A stretch of DNA of 64,000 nt, taken from contig OW818698.1 of the NCBI GenBank assembly GCA_942493375.1, positions 1,302,001 through 1,366,000 on the forward strand, written 5' to 3'. This stretch comes from G942493375 sp942493375 (GTDB lineage: Bacteria > Armatimonadota > UBA5829). Position 1 is the stretch's first letter. Every line of letters starts with the position of its first letter. Position numbers and translations under genes: made by a program. The notes below the pieces were generated by a model that had not been told where the DNA came from, ran no database searches, and was given only the letters and a program-made list of their open reading frames with translations. Shown here piece by piece: positions 43,890 to 52,441 of the stretch.

Positions 43890-44340
43890 ACTTCATAATC
43901 CATGATTTCAAATACGCACTTCGCAGTTACCTGGTGCATCGGCATCGGCGCTTCGGGGATCGAGGTATTACTGTAACATATCAGTTTATGCTCCTCCTCC
44001 GCTCTGTTACCGATGCATATCAACAGGATGCCGGATGTACCAACCCGATGTTTCTGGAACGCTCCATCATCCCATTCCCTTTCATACTTCATAATCCATG
44101 ATTTCAAATACGCACTTCGTAGTTACCTGGTGCATCGGCATCGGCGCTTCGGGGATCTGGGTATTACTGTAACATATCGGTTTATGCTCCCCTCCGCTCT
44201 GATACCGATGCATATCAACCGAGGATTGTGCCAACTCGAATTCTCCTACGACATCCTGATATGTAGAATCTGCAAGACGCGAGACCATAATGATCTAATA
44301 TCTAAAGGACGCTCCATCATCCATTCCCCTTTCATACTTG
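43890..44340. repeat. Tandem ~200-bp repeat units with TGCATCGG elements
   Basis: Two units run from GTACCAACCCGATATTTCCG and GTACCAACCCGATGTTTCTG through ACGCTCCATCATCCCA, TTCATACTTCATAATCC and a TGCATCGGCATCGGCGCTTC element to CGATGCATATCAAC. The units start near 43847 and 44037. A third copy begins near 44305 (GGACGCTCCATCATCC) and is cut by the group II intron at 44340. The TGCATCGG elements are at 43934-44019 and 44131-44213. A further copy lies in reverse orientation at 53805-53945. Confidence 0.85.
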
Positions 44341-46264
44341 TCGGGTAGACATCAGTTATCCAAATAATTGGACACTTTGACACCCCCCACAGAACCGGAC
44401 GTGCGGTTTGCCCGCATCCGGCTCTTCAATCAGCCTCACTAAGCAGACGAAGGCCATACAGGTTATGGCGAATATATGGATGTGGCAAGCCATTGGTTGC
44501 AAGAAACAAGTTGTAGCGAGTCCACGTAAACGATCTTCGTTGACTGCGACGATTAAGCCATTTAAATGCCAACCGCAGAGCCAGCCGATAAAATCGATAC
44601 ACGCCAACATAATTGCCACTGATAGCATAGTAGTTGTAGTGCCCCGACAGTTTCCTGCACAGAGTACCCCACCACACATTCAATGGCACTGCGTTCCGAA
44701 CCTGCCGCAGCCAGTCATTCAAAGCCACAGCTTTCAAACGGAACTTCTTCTTACTCGTTTTGCGTCCAACTTTGAACTTGCCGGTTCGACTAAGGTCGCA
44801 GTAATGAGTAAATCCAAGGAAGTCAAAGCTCCCAGGTCTCTTACCTTGACTGACAGCACGAACTTTAGCGAATCGCCCGAACTCAAGCAGACGAGTCTTT
44901 TCCTTGGACAAGGAAAGACCGCACTGCGAAAACCGTGCATCTAGCGCACTCAGTATCTTCTCGGCATCTTCCTTGTGTTGCACACATATAACGAAGTCGT
45001 CAGCATAACGGATCAGCTCCGCATACCCCTTGAGCTGCTTTATCAAGACAGTGGCGAACCACTTGTCCAGCGCGTAGTGTAGAAAGATATTTGCTAAGAT
45101 AGGACTGACTACTCCGCCTTGTGGCGTGCCCTCCTCAGTTTCCAAGCATTTTCCACTTTCCATCACTCCAGCTTTCAGTATCCTGACTATCAGCCGAAGA
45201 AAGTTCTTGTCACAAATCCGGGCCTCCAGACACTTCAGCAGCCACTTATGGTCAACACTGTCGAAGAATCCCTTAATGTCCGCATCCAGCACGTAGTTCA
45301 CAGGCCTGGTCATCAAGCACTGATCTAATGCCTTAAGCGCTTGGTGGCAGTTCCTACCAGGTCTGAACCCGTATGATACGTCGAGAAAATCCTGCTCATA
45401 GATCGACTCCAAGATCCTCGATATTCCCATCTGCACTATCTTGTCCTCAACCGCTGGTATACCTAACGGCCTTGTGGACTTCCCATCCTTGGGTATGTAA
45501 ACCCGTCTCACCGCTTGAGGGCGATACTTCATTGCTCGCATTCGGCTCAACAGATCACTAAGATTCTCAGAGAGATCTTTTGCATAACTTCTCCACGTAA
45601 CCTTGTCTATGCCGGGAGCAGCTCCTTTCTCAAGCTCCCAAAAGCACCTCGCCAGATAGTCCTCATTCAGCAGACACGCCAAATTGTTGAATCTGCATCC
45701 AGAGTCCGTGCGAGCCATCTTAGATATGACGGATAATCGCGTTTCCACCCACGCGGCATCTCGGTGGATACCAGGTGTTTCCTTAACCATCTGCAACTGA
45801 TCGCTGACCCCTTCGAGTACACTAACATCCGTGTCACAGGCCGTTACGCCTGCTACACCTCTACTATGAGTCAGTCCGACTCCCAGTATGTCATCGTTAC
45901 CTTCTTCGGTTTTCACCTTGTCGGTTACTACCTCCATTGAGGAACAAACTGGGTCTCCCAGGTTCCTGCTTATTCCATTGATACCCTGCCACGGACTCAG
46001 ACCCCGGTCCGTCGGGAATAACTCACCAATTCGCGATTCCCGCTGCTGCCTTCCCGCAATATGAAACGGTCGGCCCATTAACAATAAATTATTATTACGG
46101 GGCTCAATAACCTTCGCTTTCGCTGCGGCCGAGTATCTCCTTACTTCCGGCTTCGCACAGTTCGTTACCTCACTATACGCGGAGATCAGTGCTGGGCTGC
46201 TGGTTAGGCTTTACCCAGATCGGACTTTCACCGACAGGAACTAAGCAAGCTTAGCCTGGCGCAC
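44340..46264 (-). mobile_element. Group II intron, complete, 1925 bp
   Basis: Read on the minus strand it starts GTGCGCC at 46264 and ends GTCTACCCGAC at 44340. Domain V (44392-44424) reads GAGCCGGATGCGGGC and closes with CCGGTTC, a standard 33-nt hairpin with AAAC-type loop. Domain VI follows. The exons join TTATG (5') to AAGTATGAAAGG (3'), and an uninterrupted version of this junction, ATTATGAAGTATGAAAGG read in reverse, is present in both neighbouring repeat units. The intron carries a reverse transcriptase ORF in domain IV and no homing endonuclease domain. Confidence 0.93.
44426..46078 (-). CDS. ltrA: Group II intron reverse transcriptase/maturase
   Basis: About 550 residues (ATG at 46078; TTG 46084 also possible). 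RT domains are complete: GAAPGIDKVTW, GFRPGRNCHQALKAL, VLDADIKGFFD, EEGTPQGGVVSPILAN, and the catalytic YADD in LIRYADDFV. The maturase X domain (WLNRRSQRRSFTW) is at the C-terminus and no HNH endonuclease domain follows. The frame is unbroken, so the element may still be mobile. The stop codon lies 2 bp before domain V. Confidence 0.95.
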   Translation of the reverse strand: MGRPFHIAGRQQRESRIGELFPTDRGLSPWQGINGISRNLGDPVCSSMEVVTDKVKTEEGNDDILGVGLTHSRGVAGVTACDTDVSVLEGVSDQLQMVKETPGIHRDAAWVETRLSVISKMARTDSGCRFNNLACLLNEDYLARCFWELEKGAAPGIDKVTWRSYAKDLSENLSDLLSRMRAMKYRPQAVRRVYIPKDGKSTRPLGIPAVEDKIVQMGISRILESIYEQDFLDVSYGFRPGRNCHQALKALDQCLMTRPVNYVLDADIKGFFDSVDHKWLLKCLEARICDKNFLRLIVRILKAGVMESGKCLETEEGTPQGGVVSPILANIFLHYALDKWFATVLIKQLKGYAELIRYADDFVICVQHKEDAEKILSALDARFSQCGLSLSKEKTRLLEFGRFAKVRAVSQGKRPGSFDFLGFTHYCDLSRTGKFKVGRKTSKKKFRLKAVALNDWLRQVRNAVPLNVWWGTLCRKLSGHYNYYAISGNYVGVYRFYRLALRLAFKWLNRRSQRRSFTWTRYNLFLATNGLPHPYIRHNLYGLRLLSEAD

Positions 46265-46354
46265 CATAATTCATAATTCATAATTTTCCTTCCTGAAGTC
46301 TTCCCTCCTGAAGCCTCCTTCCCTGTCCCTTCGGAACGATTTTGGGGTGTATGT

Positions 46355-46360
46355 TATAAT
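46355..46360 (+). promoter_or_regulatory. Extended -10 promoter of obgE operon
   Basis: TGTTATAAT gives a TATAAT box with the TGn extension. The -35 region is poor. The obg start codon is 21 bp downstream. Confidence 0.5.
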
Positions 46361-46380
46361 GATATTAAGGTATAAAATGC

Positions 46381-47673
46381 ATGCAATTTGTTGATAGAGT
46401 AGAAATCACTATCTGCGCTGGCGCAGGTGGGGACGGTTTGGTGGCTTTTCGCAAGGAGAAGTTTATTCCTCGCGGAGGTCCAGCAGGCGGTGATGGCGGT
46501 CGTGGTGGGAGCATTATATTTATGGCGGATCCACAGGTTAATACCCTGGTTGATCTCAGATATAAGAAAAACTACCATGCAGATAACGGAGCTAATGGCG
46601 GTCCTAATGACCGGCATGGCAAAAATGGCGAGGACCTGATTATCAAGGTCCCCGTGGGTACTCTGGTGTACGAAGCAGGTAGCAATAAGTTAATTGCTGA
46701 CCTTGTGGAGAGCGATCATGAGTATATTATAGCTAAGGGCGGTTCGGGTGGACGTGGAAATGCTAAGTTTGCTACGGCAACCCAGCAGACCCCGCGTTTT
46801 GCAGAAAAAGGGATGCCTACTGATCCTATAAACCTGCTCCTGGAATTGAAAATGCTGGCAGATGTGGGACTGGTTGGATTCCCGAACGTGGGTAAGTCTA
46901 CACTGATATCCCGTATCTCTGCGGCAAGGCCCAAAGTGGCGGATTATCCGTTTACTACACTTGTGCCTAACCTGGGAGTTGTCCGGCTGGAAGACTTCCG
47001 GTCTTATGTCGTGGCTGATATGCCTGGACTTATTGAAGGCGCCCACGACGGCCTGGGGCTTGGACATCAGTTCCTGAGACATATTGAGCGGACCAGGCTC
47101 ATAGTGCATATCCTGGATGTATCCGGATTTACCGAGCGCGACCCTATGGAAGACTTCGATGTCATCAATAATGAATTGCTGGCGTTCGGAGACAAACTGT
47201 CTCTGCTGCCTCAGATCGTAGTCCTCAACAAGATCGATGTTGAGGGAGCTAGAGAGACTGCAGAAAAAGTGAAGGAAATGCTCGAAGGACGTGGTCTTGA
47301 AGTCCATACGATATCGGCAGTGACGGGTGAAGGTATCCGCGACCTGACATATTTGATGGGCCGCAAGCTGGATGAGATTCCTAAGGTAACTCCTGTGATT
47401 ACACATCAGGTTGTTAAGTTCACTTCCGATCGTGAAAAGAGCGATGTATGGACTGTAACTAACGATTATCCTAACGAGTTCACCGTTACAGGCAGATCGG
47501 TTGAACTGCTTGTCAGGCGGACAGACCTTAACAACGAATACGCTCTTCGCAGGTTGCACGGACAGTTGGAAAAAATCGGCGTTATAGAACGCCTGCGCGC
47601 ACTGGGAGCCGTTGAGGGGGACACTGTCAGTATTGGTGACTTTGTCTTCGATTTCACAGATGAAGCTTATTAA
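46381..47673 (+). CDS. obgE: GTPase Obg
   Basis: 430 residues. The Obg fold (VEITICAGAGGDGLVAFRKE, GGPAGGDGGRGGSI) is glycine-rich as usual. The G domain has G1 GFPNVGKST (about residue 164), G3 DMPGLIEGA and G4 NKID. An OCT domain of about 70 residues follows (VWTVTNDYPNEFTVTGRSVE). Obg binds the large ribosomal subunit and links ribosome assembly to stress. It heads the obgE-proB-proA run, overlapping proB by 14 bp. Confidence 0.97.
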   Translation: MQFVDRVEITICAGAGGDGLVAFRKEKFIPRGGPAGGDGGRGGSIIFMADPQVNTLVDLRYKKNYHADNGANGGPNDRHGKNGEDLIIKVPVGTLVYEAGSNKLIADLVESDHEYIIAKGGSGGRGNAKFATATQQTPRFAEKGMPTDPINLLLELKMLADVGLVGFPNVGKSTLISRISAARPKVADYPFTTLVPNLGVVRLEDFRSYVVADMPGLIEGAHDGLGLGHQFLRHIERTRLIVHILDVSGFTERDPMEDFDVINNELLAFGDKLSLLPQIVVLNKIDVEGARETAEKVKEMLEGRGLEVHTISAVTGEGIRDLTYLMGRKLDEIPKVTPVITHQVVKFTSDREKSDVWTVTNDYPNEFTVTGRSVELLVRRTDLNNEYALRRLHGQLEKIGVIERLRALGAVEGDTVSIGDFVFDFTDEAY

Positions 47674-48778
47674 CCAGTCTCCCAAACGAATAACGGTAAA
47701 AGTCGGGACCAGCAGCCTGGTTTCCGATTCCGGCGCATTGGATGTGGGACGTATACGTTCCCTGGCAAATCAGCTCTCTACCCTCAGCAAGCAGGGGAAA
47801 GAGCTGGTCCTGGTATCCTCAGGGGCAATAAGGGCCGGAATGGAGAGACTCGGTCTGACTGAAAGACCCAGGAGCATTGCGATGCTGCAGGCAGCCTGCG
47901 CTGTTGGGCAGGGAGAATTGATGCGGGTCTACACAGAGATCTTCTCTGAATTAGGCCTGACTGCAGCACAGATACTTCTAACGAGGGATGATTTCCGCAA
48001 CAGAGTTAGATATCTCAATGGCCGCAAAACTATGCTGGCACTATTGAAACTTGGCTGTATACCGATAGTCAACGAAAATGACACTGTTGCAGTCGATGAG
48101 ATAAAGTTCGGAGAGAACGATACGCTGGCTGCTCTGGTGGCTGGGTGTGTCGATGCTGACCTGTTGGTAAACCTGTCTGACGTTGACGGGCTTTACAGCG
48201 GTGACCCCCATAAAGATTCCAGTTGTGTCCTGATTGAGGAAGTGAATGAGATCACCCCTCAGATCGAGGAACTGGCCGGTGGGGCTGGTGACTGCGGAAG
48301 CGGTGGAATGCGGAGCAAGATCGAAGCTGCAAAGATAGCTGTTAACTCGGGTGTACGGATGGTCATCGCAGATGCCTCCAGACCGGATGTCATTACTGAT
48401 GTTGTCAACGGAGAGCGCATTGGGACCAGGTTCCTCAGCAATCGGGTTGAATTGAACCACCGGAAACGCTGGATAGCATTTGGTGACAAATCCAGAGGAA
48501 ACCTCGTAGTAAATACTGGGGCTAAGGGGATGCTTACTGACAAAGGTAAGAGTCTGCTGGCTGCAGGGATAGTTAGCTGCAACGGAGATTTTGGTGAAGG
48601 CGATCTGGTCAGTGTTATAGATGAATCCGGGGAGCAGATAGCTAAAGGTCTGACAAATTACTCCTGTTCCGAAGTCAGCCAGATAATGGGCAAACGGAGC
48701 AGCGAGATCGAGCATATTCTCGGTTATAAAGAGTTTGATGAAGTGATCCACAGAGACAATATGGTTTTGGGAGTCTAG
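47660..48778 (+). CDS. proB: Glutamate 5-kinase
   Basis: 372 residues from ATG 47660 (MKLINQSPKRITVKVGTSSL), which overlaps the obgE end; the longer frame would lie inside obgE. Amino acid kinase motifs: VKVGTSSL, LVSSGAI, CAVGQGELMRVY, NENDTVAVDEIKFGENDTLA and GGMRSKIEAA. A C-terminal PUA domain (RGNLVVNTGAKG to the end) is present as in the long ProB form. It makes gamma-glutamyl phosphate, the first step of proline synthesis. ProA follows at a distance of 2 bp. Confidence 0.97.
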   Translation: MKLINQSPKRITVKVGTSSLVSDSGALDVGRIRSLANQLSTLSKQGKELVLVSSGAIRAGMERLGLTERPRSIAMLQAACAVGQGELMRVYTEIFSELGLTAAQILLTRDDFRNRVRYLNGRKTMLALLKLGCIPIVNENDTVAVDEIKFGENDTLAALVAGCVDADLLVNLSDVDGLYSGDPHKDSSCVLIEEVNEITPQIEELAGGAGDCGSGGMRSKIEAAKIAVNSGVRMVIADASRPDVITDVVNGERIGTRFLSNRVELNHRKRWIAFGDKSRGNLVVNTGAKGMLTDKGKSLLAAGIVSCNGDFGEGDLVSVIDESGEQIAKGLTNYSCSEVSQIMGKRSSEIEHILGYKEFDEVIHRDNMVLGV

Positions 48779-48780
48779 AG

Positions 48781-50028
48781 ATGACCTACGTAGAGAGCAT
48801 ATGCATTAAGGCTAAGGCAGCATCGAGAGACCTGGCTGTGCTGGGGACGGCTTGTAAAGACAAAGCCCTGCTGGCTATGGCTGATTCGTTTGAGAAGAAT
48901 GCTGACCTCTTAAAGAGTGAGAATGCAAAAGACCTGGAAGCTGCTAAGGCTGCGGGTATTGGCAGTGCGATGCTCAAGCGTCTGGAACTGACGGACAAGA
49001 AAATCGCCCAGATGGCTGATGGTGTCCGCCAGATTGCTGCATTGCGCGATCCTGTTGGCGAAACCATGGAGGGCTATATCAGGCCCAATGGCATGGAAGT
49101 CCGAAAAGTCCGCGTGCCAATTGGGGTTATCGGGATCATCTATGAATCCAGACCAAATGTCACTGCCGATGCGGCGGCACTCTGCTTGAAGTCAGGGAAT
49201 GCTGTCATACTGCGCGGCGGCAAAGAAGCTATAAACTCCAACCTCGCCATTGCAAAACTCATCCAGGATGCCGCAGATAAAGCAGGCGTTCCGGAGGGGG
49301 CTGTGCAGATTATCGAGACCACAGACCGCGCTGCTGCCAATGAGCTTATGAAGATGAAACCCTATATTGACTGCCTGATACCACGCGGCGGTAAGGGTCT
49401 GATTCAGACGGTGGTTGAGAACTCGACTATTCCTGTTATCGAACACGGCGACGGCAACTGCCATATGTACATTGATGATTCTGCGGACATTGAAATGGCC
49501 ATTAACCTGGCTTTTAATGCTAAAGTGCAGAATCCGAGTGTATGCAACGCTATGGAGACCCTGCTGGTCTCTGAGAGGATTGCTGCTGAGTTTCTGCCTG
49601 GAATGTGCGCACGGTATGCTGAAGCAGGGGTTGAGATTCGCGGTTGTAAGAAGACCCGGGAGATATATCCACAGGCAATGCCTGCAACAGATGAGGACTA
49701 CGAGACTGAGTTTCTGGACCTGATTGTGGCTATTCGGGTGGTATCTGGAGTTGAGGAAGCTATCTCTCATATAGAGAAATACGGCAGCCGGCATACTGAG
49801 GCAATTGTTACAAAGGATCTGAACAACGCAAAGCTGTTTACCAGCAGGATCGATGCTGCGGCGGTGTTTGTGAATGTATCTACCAGGTTCACCGACGGCT
49901 ACGAGTTCGGCAAAGGAGCAGAGATGGGCATCAGCACCCAAAAGCTCCACGCAAGAGGGCCTATGGGGCTGGAAGAGATTACGACTTATAAGTATGTGGT
50001 TTATGGAGATGGACAGGTCAGGGGCTGA
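48781..50028 (+). CDS. proA: Gamma-glutamyl phosphate reductase
   Basis: 415 residues. The aldehyde-dehydrogenase-like fold includes ESRPNVTADAAALCLKSGNA, RGGKEAINSNLA, the catalytic cysteine in PSVCNAMETLLV and the C-terminal GYEFGKGAEMGISTQKLHAR. It reduces gamma-glutamyl phosphate to glutamate-5-semialdehyde. ProB and ProA form an NADPH-linked pair, here tightly linked in the operon. Confidence 0.97.
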   Translation: MTYVESICIKAKAASRDLAVLGTACKDKALLAMADSFEKNADLLKSENAKDLEAAKAAGIGSAMLKRLELTDKKIAQMADGVRQIAALRDPVGETMEGYIRPNGMEVRKVRVPIGVIGIIYESRPNVTADAAALCLKSGNAVILRGGKEAINSNLAIAKLIQDAADKAGVPEGAVQIIETTDRAAANELMKMKPYIDCLIPRGGKGLIQTVVENSTIPVIEHGDGNCHMYIDDSADIEMAINLAFNAKVQNPSVCNAMETLLVSERIAAEFLPGMCARYAEAGVEIRGCKKTREIYPQAMPATDEDYETEFLDLIVAIRVVSGVEEAISHIEKYGSRHTEAIVTKDLNNAKLFTSRIDAAAVFVNVSTRFTDGYEFGKGAEMGISTQKLHARGPMGLEEITTYKYVVYGDGQVRG

Positions 50029-50076
50029 AGGGATAGGTTTTAGGCGTTAGACTTTAGGCTTCAGGAAGGGACACAT

Positions 50077-50218
50077 CCCCCCTACCCCCCTTCAAAGGGG
50101 GAATTGGGTGGGCGGTCGTCTCCAGGGGATTGGGTAAACCGTCTCCTGACTCCTGTCTCCTGACTCCTGTCTCCTGACTTCTGGATTCTGGATTCTGGAT
50201 TCTGACTTCTGGATTCTT
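50077..50218. repeat. Repeat cluster between proA and nadD
   Basis: A C-rich CCCCCCTACCCCCCTT element (50077-50111) is followed by tandem CTCCTGACTCCTGTCTCC and GGATTCTGGATTCTGAC words (to 50218). The 200-bp gap between proA and nadD holds only these. Confidence 0.65.
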
Positions 50219-50232
50219 GCGAAAGGGTTGCT

Positions 50233-50826
50233 GTGGGCTTTATTGGGATTATGGGGGGGACGTTTGATCCTGTTCATTATGGGCATTTGATCCTGGCTGA
50301 GCAGGCTCGGGAATCGTTTGGGCTGGATAAGGTGTTGTTTGTTACAGCGGCGGTTCCTCCTCACAAGGCTGGTAAAGGTATTACTGATGCAGTTGACCGT
50401 CATGAGATGGTCAAATTTGCTGTGGCTAATAATTCCAGTTTTGTGCCATCTGATGTTGAACTCTGTCGAAAAGGGCCTTCTTATACTGTCGATACTGTGC
50501 AGCAGATGGTGTCTGAGAACCCAAATGACACTTTTTTTCTATTATTGGGCTCTGATGAGGCAATTACATATGGAACATGGTACCGTCCAGAGCGTATAAT
50601 AGAGTTGGCAAATGTAGTTATTGCTAATAGACCAGGTTGTGAGGTTGAGTTAGCTCTTGAACATCTTCCTGAATCTCTGGCCTCTAAAATGAAAAGACTG
50701 AAAATGCCTGGAGTTGATATATCTTCTTCGGACATAAGAGACAGGGTTTCTCAGGGAAAATCAATAAGATATCTTGTGCCGCAGGAAGTTGCGGATTATA
50801 TATATATAAGGGGTCTATACAGGTAA
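50233..50826 (+). CDS. nadD: Nicotinate-nucleotide adenylyltransferase
   Basis: 197 residues from GTG 50233 (AAAGGG upstream). The nucleotidyltransferase motif GGTFDPVHYGHLILA (about 7-21, HxGH) and the C-terminal ISSSDIRDRVSQGKSIRYLV are present. It transfers AMP to nicotinate mononucleotide in NAD synthesis. The LCP gene follows by 4 bp, so nadD-lcp is an operon. Confidence 0.95.
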   Translation: MGFIGIMGGTFDPVHYGHLILAEQARESFGLDKVLFVTAAVPPHKAGKGITDAVDRHEMVKFAVANNSSFVPSDVELCRKGPSYTVDTVQQMVSENPNDTFFLLLGSDEAITYGTWYRPERIIELANVVIANRPGCEVELALEHLPESLASKMKRLKMPGVDISSSDIRDRVSQGKSIRYLVPQEVADYIYIRGLYR

Positions 50827-50830
50827 AGTT

Positions 50831-52138
50831 ATGAAGAGAAGAACGCCCTGGTGGGCAGTGTTGCTTGTAGTTGTAATTGGAGCTTCCATCGGTGTCTATG
50901 GTGGGTTTTATATGGCGAAGCTTCGCGAGGGTATGCTTGCCACTGGAACCGGCGTCATCGATATTTTCAGCCCTCCTTTTGGCGGTAAACGCTATGCAAG
51001 GATATTAATGATTGGTGTGGACAACACCGGTTCTAAGAAGATCGATGATGATTCCGGACTCTCTGATACTTTAGTTGTATTTGCAGTTGATACCCAGACG
51101 AAAGAGATAAGGGCAATATCAATTCCCCGAGACACTAGAGTAGAAATCGGGGGCAAGACAAGAAAAATCAACTCCGCACATGCTATCGGCGGCTCGGACT
51201 TGGCGGTTGAAACAGTCAGTAAGTTGCTGAATTGTCCTATTGAATATTATGTTAAAACAACTGTTACCGGCCTGGTAAAGTTAGTCGATATGGCTGGCGG
51301 TGTATACATTATCGTAGATAAAAATATGCACTACACCGACAGACGCGGCAAGCTGTTTATAAACCTGAAAGAGAGTAAAGAAAAGCAGCTTCTTAACGGG
51401 ACTCAGGCTATGGGTTTTGTTCGGTTCAGGCACGATGCGGTTGGAGATTATGGATATAAGATTGTAAAGGGTGAGAAAGTCCCTGTTGGTCGTGTTGTGC
51501 GACAGCAGTATTTCTTCCGATCTTTGGCAAACCGAATCCTTGCAATGCCCCAAAAACGTGACCGAATGGACTTCTTAACAAAGGCACTAAATCGCAAATA
51601 TATTGCCAGCAACTTGAATATGAACGACTGGAAAGGTATGATGGAAGCTGCCAAGGACTTTGATCCTGAGAAGATAGTTATGGACTGTCTGCCCAGCGTT
51701 CCTAATATGGTCCGCGGAGTCAGCTATGTTATACCTGATGAGAAAACTATTCCGGCACTGGTTGCCCGCAATCTGCAGTTTGAAGGGCCCAATCCTAATG
51801 AACCAACTGCGACACAGACGACTACAGCACCGGTAACAACTCCTATTACGATCCAGGTACTCAACGGTTCCCAAAAAGCAGGTCTAGCCAAGAGCGTTGG
51901 GGAGCAGTTAACAAAAGCTGGATACAATGTGATTTATGTGGGAAACTCCTCCAGTTCAAAACGTAAAGCCTGCACAATAATCTGTAAGAATGACAGCAAC
52001 CCCCAAATTGCAGCGTTGGCACAGCTACTCGGTGGCGCTTCGATAGATACAACCAGCAGTACTACCGGCAAGGCCGATGTAACAGTCGTTCTTGGCAGGG
52101 ATTTCGATCTGGCTGTATTGGCAAGTCTTCCGGGATAA
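50831..52138 (+). CDS. LytR-CpsA-Psr (LCP) family cell-wall glycopolymer ligase
   Basis: 435 residues. A transmembrane helix (about 6-28) is followed by the LCP domain (about 52-285): ARILMIGVDNTG, SDTLVVFAVDTQTKEIRAIS, IPRDTRVEIGG and a GTQAMGFVRFRHD segment. A C-terminal LytR_C domain (about 340-435, ITIQVLNGSQKAGLAKSVGE) follows. LCP proteins attach teichoic acid or capsule polymers to peptidoglycan or proteins on the outer face of the membrane. This fits the CapD-type sugar enzyme elsewhere in the window. Confidence 0.93.
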   Translation: MKRRTPWWAVLLVVVIGASIGVYGGFYMAKLREGMLATGTGVIDIFSPPFGGKRYARILMIGVDNTGSKKIDDDSGLSDTLVVFAVDTQTKEIRAISIPRDTRVEIGGKTRKINSAHAIGGSDLAVETVSKLLNCPIEYYVKTTVTGLVKLVDMAGGVYIIVDKNMHYTDRRGKLFINLKESKEKQLLNGTQAMGFVRFRHDAVGDYGYKIVKGEKVPVGRVVRQQYFFRSLANRILAMPQKRDRMDFLTKALNRKYIASNLNMNDWKGMMEAAKDFDPEKIVMDCLPSVPNMVRGVSYVIPDEKTIPALVARNLQFEGPNPNEPTATQTTTAPVTTPITIQVLNGSQKAGLAKSVGEQLTKAGYNVIYVGNSSSSKRKACTIICKNDSNPQIAALAQLLGGASIDTTSSTTGKADVTVVLGRDFDLAVLASLPG

Positions 52139-52213
52139 GCTCCTTATATAGTATTTTGACAGGATTTACAGGATTAACAAGAATGTATTGTTAGTCCTGT
52201 TTTATTATGTGCC

Positions 52214-52296
52214 TTGTCATCCTGAGGAACGAAGGATCTGCTTTATCGGCACTGAATCGTTTGCAAAAGCAGATCCTTCGTTCCTCAGGATGACAA
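52214..52296. repeat. TTGTCATCCTGAGG hairpin repeat, copy 4
   Basis: The arms match the 9760-9831 copy; the loop is longer (about 24 nt). It sits in the 52139-52441 gap after the LCP gene. Confidence 0.8.
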
Positions 52297-52373
52297 ATTC
52301 TTTACAGTGTTCAGAATGACATTTACCCAGATGCTCCTCAATACTTACATCCTGCCAGGATCTCCCACACACC

Positions 52374-52402
52374 TTGACATTGCATTACGCACCTGCTAAT
52401 AT
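52374..52402 (+). promoter_or_regulatory. Sigma70 promoter of the GH4 gene
   Basis: TTGACA (52374-52379), 17-bp spacer, TAATAT (52397-52402). The start codon is 40 bp downstream and preceded by AGGAG. Confidence 0.75.
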
Positions 52403-52441
52403 CCTGTAACCAACGAGTTATTACTCTATCAGGAGACGAAT

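Noticed and set aside
43847..44340. Possible CRISPR array
   Set aside because: Only two or three long (~190 bp) imperfect repeats, with no short direct repeats or spacers and no cas genes.
44013..44348. 111-residue plus-strand frame across the tandem repeats
   Set aside because: Built from intergenic repeat units, which also occur in reverse at 53.8 kb; no coding pattern.
44408..44944. 178-residue plus-strand frame opposite the intron reverse transcriptase
   Set aside because: Shadow of the RT gene and domain V; no recognisable motif.
46690..47685. 331-residue minus-strand frame opposite obgE
   Set aside because: Obg motifs on the plus strand are complete; this frame is a shadow with odd composition.
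49192..49950. 252-residue minus-strand frame opposite proA
   Set aside because: Shadow of proA, which has the complete family pattern on the plus strand.
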